Shown here: positions 47,281-64,000 of the stretch, one piece after another
Numbering within the stretch: the first letter of the stretch is position 1
Layout of the letters: the number at the start of each line of letters is the position of its first letter
Origin: Ascaris suum
Lineage: Eukaryota > Nematoda > Chromadorea > Rhabditida > Ascarididae
Direction: 5' to 3'
Length of the DNA stretch: 64,000 nucleotides
Assembly: GCA_013433145.1 (NCBI GenBank)
Contig: CM024188.1
Coordinates: 6,981,001 to 7,045,000 of the forward strand
Position numbers and translations under genes: made by a program
Notes under the pieces: generated by a model
What the model was told of the DNA's origin: nothing
The model's input: only the letters and a program-made list of their open reading frames with translations
The model's database searches: none

Positions 47281-48091
47281 TAATCACCCGTTTTAAACGA
47301 AATTTCACCACTCAGTCATTCTGTCCTTGTTTCGGTCCTTTTTTTGCGATTTTGCGAACTCATTAGTGAATATTCGTCATCATCCACCAACATCCGTCAC
47401 TGGTTCGTTTGAAAAAAAAAATCTAATATACACTAAAATTTGAAGAGAAAAGGTTTCTTCGGCAAACTCACCAAGTTTTTCTGTTTATTGTTTGAATTCA
47501 TTAGCCTGTGACACGAAGGAGTGATCAATTCTAAACAAGAGCACGCATTACCATCCCAAAGCCGCAGTTAAATTTCCTTATGAAACAGCACTGCTCCACA
47601 TTGCTAAATAGTGGTGGAGAGAATAAGATAAACTGTAAAACAATGAAGCTAAGACGTGTTACAATACGAATCCCATTGTGCTGAAACGATCCGACCTTTC
47701 ATATCCCGGTTGCCATTAAAACGCGTTGATAAAATTACTCAGCAATAAAAAAGACGATTCAAAAATGAACGATAAACGAAGCGTCGCGTCCAGTGTCAAA
47801 AAAAGGTGAAAGCTGTGTTGTTCTATTTATACGCATCATGAGGAGATGAGATAGTGAGAATCCGGTGCAAAAGTTTGAAAAATGTTTGTATGGACATCTT
47901 CAAATACGTGTTTATTTTTTCATGCTACGTCAGGTCGACGAACTGCAACTAGTTAGTCCTCCTCTTACTTCCCTCTCTCCCCCTCCCCTCTTCGCATCCC
48001 CCTTACTCCCTCGATAAATCGCAGCTGTGCGTGTAGTTACATTTCCCGGGAACGCTCAGATCAGGAAACAAGCTATGGAGAAATTCATCAC
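47281..48091. other. Gap between tetraspanin and the unknown gene
   Basis: This 0.8-kb spacer between two same-strand genes holds a polyadenylation signal for the tetraspanin and no coding exon. It is AT-rich with a pyrimidine-rich patch near 47950-48010. Confidence 0.5.
47911..47916 (-). terminator. Candidate polyadenylation signal of the tetraspanin gene
   Basis: TTTATT on the plus strand reads AATAAA on the minus strand, 176 bases past the tetraspanin stop codon. Confidence 0.5.
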
Positions 48092-53250
<5,159 letters not shown>

Positions 53251-53290
53251 CAGAAAGCGCTCCTCTTCCGCACCCACGTCAAAAATCTGC

Positions 53291-54465
53291 CTGAAACATC
53301 ATTCGGCTACTGCCATCTCAGCAAATGAAACAACATCGAAATTGCACTCAAAAACTTTAAAAGAAACTTTCTTATGCCATGGGAGAAAGAAAACATTCGC
53401 TCTACTGAGGGTCGATGGGAGGCGCAAAACGCGGAAGATATAAAACCGTTTTTGCAATCACTACCACAATTACGATCAAATAGCGTTACTTTATCTGTGA
53501 CATCTTGGTTCACGTCATATTTCAGAACAGCTTGGATAATCGAAAAACCTTTGAATGGTTACAAGCGATCGAAACCCTAAATCAGATTGAACCACATCTT
53601 GAGCAGTGCATCCGTGCCATAAATACGCTATTTAGTATCGCAAAAAGAGTTACGAAAGAAATATCGGCGCAAACGAATTAGAAATTGTAACAAAAGTAGC
53701 GAAGATTACGAACCTAAGCTTCAAAAAGCAACAACTTATGACCTCAATTTGAACTGAGGAACGGCTTGTGGTTTACATTCATTTGTGGTCTTTACCTATG
53801 AAAAATTTTCATCTCTTTTCAAAGTCTTTTTCGCCTCTTTTCCCATTGATTTTTTCTCTAGGCCACTTGATTTCACTTTCAAACTCGACTGCAACTTACG
53901 GTTACCTTTTGTAACCAAATAGTGGGAATGAGTAAGCTCATTACTGAGAGAACCATCGTCAAAAAAGTACGAAAAACGCAAAAAGAAATGCCCTTCAAGG
54001 ACCACTTTACAACAACACAACATGGCCCTATATCTGAAAGGAAAAAAGGTCAAATATCTCGAAATACCTATGAAATCATGAAGTGATCGACTGCGCTATA
54101 GGCATATCGTAAGGCTAGTTCATTGACAGCGTTTAATGGCTGCTGAGCGATATATGCAACGACAACAAATTGGGCAACTCAAAAGTCCGATTTACTAGAC
54201 ATTCTTATCAATATCACACTATCAAAATCGTAATTAAATATCTCCGACCATACAATTACAAATATGATAATAAAATCATGCAGACTCTTTTTCAAGGTGC
54301 AGCTTTGAGAAATTATTCACATATTTGAAAACAATAATCCTAATAAAGGTTGAAAGAAAAAAAACACGAATTCAAGGAATACAACCTCAGCAGTCAACAC
54401 TGCGCTGCAACGACGTTATACAATTCATCGCGTCTCAGACTAGCGCTAGCTTTTTGGTGGCTTGC
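53291..54465. other. Upstream of the tetraspanin, nothing coding seen
   Basis: The first 20 bases hold the TGATGTTTCAG acceptor of tetraspanin exon 1. No upstream coding exon could be recognised, though one is expected if the frame upstream of the ATG is used. The remainder is AT-rich. Confidence 0.4.
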
Positions 54466-54529
54466 TGTCGTTGTTCTCGTAGCGCAGCCTTACCGATTGT
54501 CGTTGTTCTCGTAGCGCAACCTTACCGAT
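54466..54529. repeat. Two-copy 32-bp tandem duplication
   Basis: The unit starting TGTCGTTGTTCTCGTAGCGC occurs at 54466-54497 and again at 54498-54529 with a single G-to-A difference. It is head-to-tail with no spacer and GC-richer than the flanks. Confidence 0.92.
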
Positions 54530-54874
54530 TAGCTAGCCATTCGCTTTTCAGTGCTGCATCGCAAACGCTACACTTATAGCAGCCGTTGAAAATTTTCCAA
54601 GAAAAAATTAAAAAATTCTATCCGCTCGATTCATGTAAACGGAAGCAAATCGATCTCTCTGAGTGTCGGTATTTGGGAATGAGAAAACTTCAAGCCAAAA
54701 TAACAAAACAACAGAAGACAAGTACTCATAGATCCTTTACCTTCGAATATATGATTTAATTTTCTGCTTATATTTTGTCGCTTAGGACCTTGCAGAGACC
54801 TCACACATCGATAGAGGAGAGTAGGCTTTCTATTTTCCTCACCCTCGCCCCCGCTTATGGCTGTTTCTTTGTTG

Positions 54875-56330
54875 CTAACATTGCATCGTATGCGTTACAT
54901 TTGAAAAAACTGATGAAGTTATACTTAAGTTATATGTAGCCATGTACTTTCGAGTCGGCTGTCTATCTGCAGCTATCCAATCAATGCAATGAACAGTTAC
55001 GCTGGTCACGAAATCGGGCTTGGATTGTTCCGAATTTCGCAAGTCTGGGAACAGTTGATGGATACAGTTTCTTGGTGGTCGATAAACGGTAACGCATGGT
55101 CGTCCAGGCTCAAAAGATCCCAATCTGAGGCCAATAAGGATGAGGGTGCAGTTGACATATAAGCTTATCGAGAAAACCTAAACGTATGTAGCGAAGCTTC
55201 CCTGATGAAAAAGGCAGACAAAAAATTCAAACCGTCGTAATTCGCGGATACGAACCCGCAAGGAAAGAAAAGAATTACATTTGGGTGTTTCGGCACAAAC
55301 CGCACACACAGCCTAAGTGGACGTAGAAAAAATATTCTAAAGGTTTCTATGCTTCCACTTGGGAACACCTAAGTATCCCATATACTGCCAACTGATGGAT
55401 TCTTACCGTTCGATTGAGTTGGTTCCTTCATCTTTTACTGGTTCAAATGTCGCAAAATACTCGAACACCAATTGTTACAGCGCAGCTGATGCAGTAATGT
55501 GCACTAGCGATAACATGTTTTTAAAGTGTTCATTAGGCACTGTTAATGTTTGGTCTGTTGCACACTGTACGCTCGTTTGTGTTGTGCGATGAAATAAAAT
55601 TTTAAGGGATGAATCGACATAGGGACGTTGCGGCTGATAGCTGATATTTTCTCAAGGTCGTCAAGATGGTTGGTACTCGAAGCCGCGACCACTTTCCGCT
55701 GTCACAACTACTTCGCTTTTTGAATGGAAAAATGTCTCTAAAAAATTCGCTTTCTTACAGGTTTCGCCTTATAAGGGAACTGTGGAGACTGCAGTGCATA
55801 CTTTCAATGGAGATACGGTTATCTAAAATCCTTTCCATCAGATAGGAACTTCATGATCACTGAATCAACCAGAGCACTGCTCTCGCTGCCCCAGCTCACA
55901 CCCAACAGTGGTTCCGAATAGCAAAGGGATTACCACGGCTGGAGCGCTCAGGATAAGTATGGCCGAACTGCTTACAACTCACTTGCGAGTGTCCATCTGT
56001 GCAACCAAAATCGCACCCGTATGGCACACCTGCTGGTGGATGGCGTAAACACTTCCTGGATGCCAATCTTCATAGCATATTACACTGGGGCAGGAACCAC
56101 TAACAGTGGACCGAATCGGGCATTTCCCATCGGGGAACACAATGGCTTTTTCCCTGGCGTATTCGCCAACTAAACGGCGTTGTGCTGCGGCTCCCTCTTC
56201 TCTATGCCGATTTTGACATAGAAGAGTCAGTCTGTTCTCAAGAAACATATCAACAGCAACTGACAATAAGCCGGGACTGGTAGGGCGATTAAATAAGGAG
56301 GTCAGAGGTTGTTCAGCCTTCTTACGCACG
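54875..56330 (-). CDS. Unknown protein, last two exons (5' part missing)
   Basis: Exon 55983-56330 begins after AATATATCAG and ends at a GTGAGT donor. Exon 54875-55124 begins after a GGCCTCAG acceptor and ends at TAG. The first leaves two bases and the second supplies one, completing Lys in frame, so the pair is coherent. They encode about 198 residues with cysteines at LLCQNRH, GKCPIRS, GSCPSVICYEDW, QQVCHTG, RPCVTVY, RNCIHQL, VHCIDW and TMQC, plus Asn-X-Ser/Thr sites near the end. This suggests an extracellular disulfide-bonded domain. The exon enters with one base, so at least one further exon lies above 56330. The family is not recognised. Confidence 0.5.
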
Positions 56331-59268
56331 CTGATATATTACTGCGGTAGAAGAATAATATGTGGGAGTGAATCCCGTGACTTTACATATTCCGTGACAA
56401 AGCCATTTTCTGTTTTATTGGCAAAATCTGATGTCGAATATTTTATAAGGGTGAACATGTTTACTTTAGAAAAAGTGCAATATCAGCGAAAATCAAGATA
56501 AACGTAGCCAAACAATATCTGCATGCCATGCACAGATCGTATGTGATTCTAAGGAATTCAAGAACACTGAGGTGTCTTTTCGTAAGTCTGTCTACTAAAC
56601 GCTTTTTTTGCAGTTAATACTTTATAAGAGGTAATTTCGTAAAAACCTGTTTGTATTTTCTACCTTAAAGCATCTGCGTATGACGTAGGATGGCAGGCTC
56701 CAACTGTGCGCTTCAGCAACGGTCTAGTTCTAAGCACCGTTTTACATAGGAAAGATCATGGCCCTCTGAATATATAGTACATCCCAACTAATTTTGGCAA
56801 ATACAATTGCTTTTGCCGAGCAGGCGGGAGAGCTAGTTGCAGCAACAACGGCTACGTCGCCAAAGAAAGAAGTCATCAATAATAACGCTCGACGGTGAGC
56901 TTATTCCTAGGAGACATTGTCATCCTAGAGACCAGAAGAAATACATTATCAAGAAACACGACCCCCAACCAATGCTGAGGGCAGTGTTGGAAACCAGATC
57001 TATAATGTTACTAATCTCATGCAGCAGTTTTCTTCAAATCATCGGACAAATCAAATTCACATCGTCGCAGTCAGGCTTTTACAGTAGCTTTTCGCGGGTC
57101 AACCATCTTGCGCCACATGCAATTCGGTTCTACTGGAGGATCGGTGACATTCCTAGTGTGCGAATGGCCTGATGCTTGTGCTATCGTGTAAATCACGTTG
57201 GTTGGATCGGGACAATCTTGAAAAATCCTTTTCGATACAAACGTAATGGAAGATCTCGGTCATCAACTCATGGATAGGATGCAAAACCGAAGTATGACTA
57301 ACCCTTTTCCGCAAACGAAAGGAACTTGGACGACCACACTAAGTGACTCCTGCAAGATATGACGAAACTGGGGTGGCCAAACTATGAGGATGTCGACAAT
57401 ACTTTATTGCATATATTGCACCCTTAATTTAAATATATCCTCTGCTTAACAAAATGTGTCATGCACGCTTTACTTTCTTTTGCATTTATAATATATCTTT
57501 TCTAAGTTCCCACCTTATTATTCCTTTGTTCTTCTGTTTTTCCCTCTCATAGTTCACAAATTGTGAATGCATTTCGTGCCTTTTATGGGCTAACGTTGCT
57601 GTTTGTATAAAATTCATGGCAATAAATACGTACATACACGATCGACAGAAGAAATTATGGCAAAGATCATAAAGTTGTTGGAAAGCGCAGTCCTATGCCT
57701 GGAGATTTACAAGGTGGGGCGGTAGAACAAATCGTAGCGCCATACTGCAATCGTGGGGAAATCTGAGACCGATGAACGTACCAAGGTATTGCCCCTGTGC
57801 GCACTATTTGACACGCTACGCCCTCGTAAGTAAGAGATATCGAAACCTCCTTTTAAACATCAGAAGATGTTGCGCAAAAATGACTCCGGTGAAATGGTGT
57901 TACTCCGGTCCAGTGAGACCTCAAACAGACAGACTCTGACTGCAAATCAGCGAAGGAAGGAATTTGCCTGTCGCACCTGTTGACTACGATTCCGGAAGAA
58001 AAACGAGTCAACTCCCTTACTCTGAATGCGCTCACAGCTGGAGTCATCTTCAGAGTTAACAACAAAGTCGACTCCGGGGTAACTCTTTTCAGATCTTGTT
58101 TCTAAGATTTGATCAGAGCAATTGCTATGGACACATCAATAGACAGTATGGGAAGAAACCTTAGGCGGGGTTCTCAAGAGATACAAAAAATGCACAGGCA
58201 GAGCGCCACACAGAGTTAAACTGCACGTTTACCGCAACAAGTCCTTTGCTGCATTCCCCCGCGCCGATGATAAGCAGCAGAAATCCTTTCACACGAAAGT
58301 TCTGCAAAGTTACGAGTTTCCAAAAGAAATGCAGAGGTGATTTTACTCGATCGTTGTGCAAAAAAAGTTGCTCCATTTCCTTATGGAATTTTGAAGTTCC
58401 TCTGAAAGCGGAAGAAAAAATGGAAAAGGGACTGTAAAGTTAGGTGTTGTAATCGGAAAGTGGTACTTGAGGCAGAAGTGAGATAATCAAATTATTATTT
58501 ATATGGAAAATATACTATGAAATAAAATCTGGCCATTGCAATAGAGTAATAACTTGAACCAATAAACGAGACAGTTCAAGGAATACAAAGAAGTCTACCT
58601 AAAATAGCAATGATCAAAACTGCGCAGTGAGGAATGAAGCTCTTCTTCAGTGTAAACTATTCCACTAGTTATTCTCCGCCAATAAGTTCCACAAAAATTC
58701 ATGTTGCTATTTCAGAGTTGCGATAAGTGAAGAATCGGTACAATATTACCACAGTTTTGTGAAAACTTTTTTGCACTCGACGACAAAATAACAGCGAACA
58801 AATTACGGAAACGTAAAACAGATATTCACTCGAATCAATGCTCGAAAACGCTAACAATGAGATGCTGAGTGAGACGTGAAATAATTTTTGCCACATTACG
58901 GTAATAATATGACTGACGCTCGTGTTAGTTAATTCGTTGTACTGAACGAGTGCTGATGAGCGTTCCCATTACCCCAATTCATCGCGGTCCTTAGACGAAT
59001 GCGAAATCTAACAACGGCTGCAAATGCGCTTTTTAGATGGCCGGGAAAAATAGGTAAGAAAGTTTTTAGTATTATGACGTTATGGGTGATGAACCAATTG
59101 AATTGGGGTAATGGTACTCACGCCTAAGGATCCCAGAACGTTAAAACTAGATTGTCAAAAAAAGATAATTTCAGATCTGATGAGAGTCTGATATTATACG
59201 CATGTGAGAACGCAGAAACGGAGAGGTGCTGATCCATCATCTGGCGCCGGTAAACTCGAGTTTTCAAT
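56331..59268. other. Intergenic, with a coding-like scrap near 56.78-56.91 kb
   Basis: On the plus strand 56778-56906 holds an open frame of about 40 codons (contains AGELVAATTATSPKKEV), followed by a different open frame (contains ITLDGELIPRRHCHP) without a clear splice. It looks like a decayed mobile-element protein fragment but the family is not identified. The rest of the stretch, to 59268, shows no supportable exon. Confidence 0.3.
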
Positions 59269-59451
59269 TTACGACACAGCACGGCGCACGGCAACATTCG
59301 TTTCGTCGTCACCGCTGTCGGATGCATTAATAGTGTTGGTACGTCTATGGTATGCGATTCCAGAACAGGTATAAAAGTCAAAGACGCCCTTGACAATGGC
59401 GAGGTCCGAACTCGGATATTTCCTCCGAAGAATATAGACAACTTTAACAGT
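59269..59451 (-). pseudogene. Coding-like stretch open in more than one frame
   Basis: One minus-strand frame is open for 60 codons to TAA at 59269 (contains VYILRRKYPSSDLAIVKGVF, then NASDSGDDETNVAVRRAVS). Another frame over the same DNA is open longer and contains TSPLSRASLTFIPVLES. Base composition is much less AT-rich than its flanks. It may be the last exon of a minus-strand gene or a decayed element. Splice signals are weak on both sides. Confidence 0.3.
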
Positions 59452-59538
59452 TTAAAACAGATTAGATTATTTATTTTCTTCTGCGGATACCACTAGATAA
59501 AAGTTGCGCGAGCAAAAGTCCAAAGGCGTGTGCAGAAA

Positions 59539-59582
59539 GGTTGGGGAGGGCGGGGAAAGGGAGGGGAGAGGGGGGGGAGAGC
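59539..59582 (+). repeat. G-rich tract
   Basis: Multiple G runs of three to nine bases are separated by A, C or AA. It is purine-rich and potentially quadruplex-forming, and is intergenic. Confidence 0.7.
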
Positions 59583-59934
59583 GTGCACCTACTCTGATTT
59601 TCAAGGCGTCATTCAACGTGAAAGATGTGAACTGATTTGCACGTATTTCAAACTTTGGCAGTCGTAGCTTTCACTTTGCATTATTGAAAGAAACAGAGTA
59701 AAACTGTTCATGGTGCGATTTTGAAGTCGGAGGCGAAAGGGATGAATGACAAGACGCCGTCAGCGAGAATCCCAGCGACGTCATGAGTTCTGCAAAAAAG
59801 TACTCTCGAAGATATATTTTGTCCAACGCATTCCCCAAGGTGTCGGTGATTATGCACCAATAATCACCAATTTTTTACAACGAGAATGATTTGGCCAGTT
59901 TTTTAAAAGAACAACTGAAGGCAAAACCGAGTTA

Positions 59935-60330
59935 TGGCTGCTACTAGCAGTATCACTTACTGTTATTGCTCGTTACTGCTAACAGTTGTCCCCGTTGTTT
60001 GTCACTGCATTCGGTACCACTCGTTCTTTTCATAAAGGATATTACTGCCAACTTATACTATGCAATATCACACAACTTTCAAATGCCACCAATAATAAGA
60101 ACCACTGCCAGTGCTACTTGTTGCCAGCCACAGCTAGTAGTGCTATTGGCAATACCAGAATGTTCGAGTGACACTGCCAGCACTAACTATAAACAAAGTA
60201 ATTAGTAGTGTCACTAAATATTTTTTTAAGTCAAAACTTGAGTGGTGTTAATATTCTAACAGCAATAATAGTACTACAACTAACACAGCTTCCACTGCTA
60301 ACAAAAGCTAACTCTAGCCCCCATAGCACT
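59935..60330. repeat. Degenerate ACTGCTA/ACTGCCA-rich low-complexity region
   Basis: Short words such as ACTGCTA, ACTGCCA, GTACTAC and CTACTAGCAG recur irregularly over about 400 bases. ORFs here inherit the repeat and are not gene-like. It is likely an old, decayed simple repeat. Confidence 0.4.
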
Positions 60331-63300
60331 AGTTCCTTGATTAAATGATTCAGATTCACTCTCGAATGGGGTTAGGTTAGGAAGCCGCCGAGGGCCTTTG
60401 AATTGGAGCCAACTTTCAAATCTATTATGACCTCCGATTGGAGGACATTCCGTCCAAAATTAATAGGTTTAAACTTTTGCCTTTGAAAGCGAGAGAATAG
60501 TAGATAAGCCCAGAAATGAAAACAGTGAAAATTGTGACTCTGACTCCACGAAAACAAAAAAAAAGAAAATAGACGCTGCTGCTGACTTTCAACGCTCACC
60601 GCAAGGCCACTGATGTAATATTCGCAACTGCAGTCATTTATTTCTACCGCAGATAAGCTTTCCTCTCACAACCTCCACGTCCTTAGACCGATACATTATT
60701 TTCATGACACTTCCTTTAGGTGAATAGTACAGTAACACTTTAGCTGTTGAACACAGAATTTTCAGCTCAAAGGGAGCAATCCGAAGTCACTTTTTCAACA
60801 GCGAACAAGTGAAAGATGGGAGCTAGAAACTTTTTAAGCTAACAAAAGAAAATGAGGTGGAAGCAGTTCAAGAAAGGTGACAGCACTGAGCTGAAATGGT
60901 TGAAAAAAATGCAGTGAAGCGATCCATGAATGTCAAAAAATAGCGAGCGTGAAACGAACTGAATTTTTAAAAAAAAAAGAAATGAAGACAGCCAAAAAGG
61001 AAATACCTTTCATCGACAATAATGCTCATTCTATGGATAAGGGGGACCGGAATACTTTCTATGTGAGTGAAAAAAAGAATGCATATAATTACGTCCCTTT
61101 GTGTTGTAGCACAGTTCTGCTAAGGGATGCATCCGATCTAGGCTCATTCATTAATGTCAACTGCAGCATGTTTCACTGTTGCTTAAGAAACACCAATAAA
61201 GAAAATCTGAAATGCTTTCAATCGATCATCGGAGATAACCCTTCGTTTGCTTTTCTATTCATGTTCGATTTTTAGGTGCTATAAAATAGGAGCGGTCGGT
61301 ATGCTTTTAAGATTTTGGTCACTTCCACGCCAACTGGGAAACATAAAGCATTTTCAGAAAGAAGATGGTCCATCAGAGGTTTAAGGACAAAGATAATTAG
61401 AAGTGACGGGAAGACGAAGGGTGCAGCCAAAAAGCGAAGAGTAAAGGACGGAAATGACGAAGCCAAATGGAAGGAAGAATAAGATTACATTTTCAAAAAA
61501 TTAAAGTCTGACCAGAAGCGGAAGTCACCTTAGCTACTGAAAATATAGGGCCAGTAAATGTAAAGCACCATTCAATTTATAAAGATAAAGAAGCAGCAAC
61601 GTTCGAAATGAAGCACATTATCAACGAATATAACCATTCATACGGAAGTGAACCCATATTATCAACACGTTACTTTTCTATTCAAAAGCAAGCCTCATTA
61701 TGCGCACTTTCCTTTCGTTAAAAAGTTACAGCTGCAAATGTATGGATGGAAAGCGCAATGGGCTGAGAAGTTTTTCACATGAACAAAGGCAACTAGTGCA
61801 AGTGAACCAAGAATTTAGCCTCCTCACTTGGGAAATTTGCGCCGACAGCACTCAAGCAATGCTTTATGCCATAAGCATAATTTCACTAAGTAAGGCATTC
61901 TTTCTACGCTACCGGGTGCTTACAAGTAATAACATCGGAGACACCATTTAAAAATTTAAAAAAAGACGAGTGAACTGCGTGTCGTTATACGCGCACCCTC
62001 AGAGCTTTTGAAACGCCTTTAAAAAATCTGTAATATAGAAGCTTCAGAAAAAGTTTTCTACCATATGAGATGATTCCCTTGAAAAATTAGCGAAAATTCT
62101 TGCCAAAGCGTGAACCAAATAATAAAATACTCAAATACTTAAATGCCGAATAACTGAAATTCTAAAGAAAGTGGTGGAATAATGGTGAAAAGCGAAAGCA
62201 AAGTAAATCAAAAATCTGAAGTTTTATTTTCAATAGAACGAATGGATTCCTTTGATATCGTCGCTCGTCTCACCGTTAGAAAAGAACACCTAAGATAAAA
62301 TGAACGTTGAATGGAATATAAAGAAAGAAGATGAAAGAAAGAAAAAAAAATGCGATCTGACAGAAATGAGAAACGAATTTATTAGGAACAAGACGACGTG
62401 AAGTTGCGAGACGGGATGACCCACTTGTGTGAAATGCGAAAATCATTACGATGTGAAAGCAGAAGCACAGATAACATGTGCCTGTGAGCGTATTTCACTT
62501 CATAAATGACAATGCGCTTCCTGGAACTTCTCTTCTCTTATTCTAGTACCAAAAATAAACGAATAAAATCTCGCAGTAAACAATGACAAACGTGGGTACG
62601 CGTCCCTCTTCGTTTTCACCCTTCCCATCCCCTCCCCATTACCCTTCTTTCACAGCTGCAATACTGCAATCAATGCAAGCAGACCATAAGAATCTATTTC
62701 TAGGTCATGAGAACGTCTTAATAATACTATGGGGATAGCTTTTTCCATCTATTTTATTTCTTACTTCATTCCTTGTGAGTTCAAATGACAGAGTCATGCA
62801 GGCAGTACTGTCCTTATTGTCTCTCATCGTAGGGTCCTTTAAAGGCAATCAGCAAAATTTACTGTAAAAATTCACTGCGTTTCCAAACGTTCTGACCCGT
62901 ACAGTGAATAAATTTTTAGAAACTGAATAACAATACATTTAGCCAATAGTGCTGGCGGTGTGGTTGAGTAGAAGTTCAAATGAAGAAGCACAATTCAGTC
63001 CAACATCAATTATACATACAGCCGAATGAGTACAGCGTTTAACGAATTCAGTGAATTCCCTGCGATGAACTTTATTAACTGTCTCATTGTACAGGAGACG
63101 TCAATGATACTGCCAGCAGCGGAGAGAGGGAGGCATAGGTAGATTTCACAGATTTAGGTGGTCTATTCTCAATACCGTGAAAACATTGCCTCAGGATGAA
63201 TGACATCGAGCTAAAAAGTGTCCTGGATTTGCAGAGACAAATAGAAATGCAAGAGAATTCTGCTAAAACTTCGACCAATTTCATTGCCACCATATTTAGC

Positions 63301-63827
63301 AACGAGCTTTTCACTTGTTCTTTAATGATAATAGAGCGGAAGGAGTGAGGGACGCAAATTTTGGCGAAGAGGGAAGTTTATCAACAACGAACAGTCTTTC
63401 CGGAAAGAGGTCTTATGCATCACGAAGTACCACACATACATCACACTTATATGAGAGATATATAGTGAAGTTTATGCCGTCACATGCAAACAACAACAGA
63501 GGGATACCAAATTTCTCGTCAAGCAAACAGACCGGATCGCGCATAAACGCTCTGCCCTCCTTCACACGGCAGTAGACGGCTGACCGTAAAGTCGGCGGTT
63601 TCGAGAAAGAATGTTACAATCGGATAGTAAAGAAGCACTGGAAGGGTTTAAAATTTTGCAAAATTCTAACAAATCTCTTTCGAAAAAGCGAAATTTCCGG
63701 TACACACTTTCAGTCAAGTGAATGGAACAAAAAATGAACAACCACCAAAGATGATAAGAGTAATGTTCACCTACAAAATCTGATGTGCAAAACGATAATT
63801 AGGCAAAACGTTACGCGACAAGAGACG

Positions 63828-63828
<1 letters not shown>
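60331..63828. other. Intergenic AT-rich DNA, nothing recognised
   Basis: No exon could be supported on either strand. Short ORFs lack protein-like composition and splice context. Poly-A and poly-T runs are common. Confidence 0.4.
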
Positions 63829-63907
<79 letters not shown>

Positions 63908-63951
63908 GTTACATGATTTTGAAAATACGTTTGAAAACGTTACATGTATTT

Positions 63952-64000
<49 letters not shown>
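63829..64000. repeat. Compound (TA)n microsatellite, running off the window end
   Basis: A TA array at 63829-63906 and another from about 63954 to the end flank a 47-base segment. In that segment ACGTTACATG, followed by ATTTTGA or TATTTTGA, occurs twice. The second array is cut by the window boundary. Confidence 0.9.

Noticed and set aside
55235..55262. tRNA T-arm-like sequence on the minus strand (GCGGGTTCGTATCCGC)
   Set aside because: The T-loop lacks the required A58 and no acceptor, D-arm or anticodon stem could be placed around it.

Overview
The window looks like nuclear DNA from a nematode, most likely a clade V (strongylid/rhabditid-type) worm. It is AT-rich and gene-sparse. Genes are split into short exons of about 65-270 bp, with acceptors mostly of the form TTTTCAG, TTTTTAG or TTGCAG, and introns of about 150 bp up to more than 4 kb. 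It holds long (TA)n microsatellites and many poly-G/poly-C runs. No bacterial features, rRNA, tRNA or CRISPR array were seen. Most long single-frame ORFs are chance ORFs; the real genes had to be assembled by joining exons by phase and protein-family pattern.

Layout. 1-2 kb: three tentative minus-strand exon candidates. 2-15 kb: mostly unexplained AT-rich DNA, with a possible small secreted-protein exon near 13.3 kb and one unusually long orphan ORF near 7.3-7.8 kb. 15.2-26.4 kb (+): a complete 12-exon monocarboxylate-transporter-like gene (SLC16/MCT, 531 aa), with one exon whose splice acceptor reads AT instead of AG. 26.4-32.6 kb: mostly non-coding, with paired hairpins, two copies of an LTR-like repeat carrying a TATA motif, and two coding-like minus-strand stretches. 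33.2-42.9 kb (-): RAD17/HPR-17, the DNA-damage checkpoint clamp loader, 8 exons. 43.6-47.3 kb (-): a six-exon gene of about 206 aa that I do not recognise, with a third LTR-like copy in one intron. 48.1-53.3 kb (-): a TspanC8 tetraspanin (449 aa, seven exons, eight-cysteine large loop, long basic tail). 54.9-56.3 kb (-): the last two exons of an unrecognised Cys-containing gene. 56.3-64 kb: coding-like scraps, low-complexity repeats and terminal TA tracts.

The four minus-strand genes (Cys-containing gene, tetraspanin, unknown gene, RAD17) lie head-to-tail with sub-2-kb gaps. The genes have unrelated roles: plasma-membrane transport (MCT), ADAM10/BMP-type membrane regulation (TspanC8) and nuclear checkpoint signalling (RAD17). 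I found no strong evidence for a wholly new biological system. The best leads are the two unrecognised spliced genes, the three-copy LTR-like family and the transporter's non-canonical acceptor.
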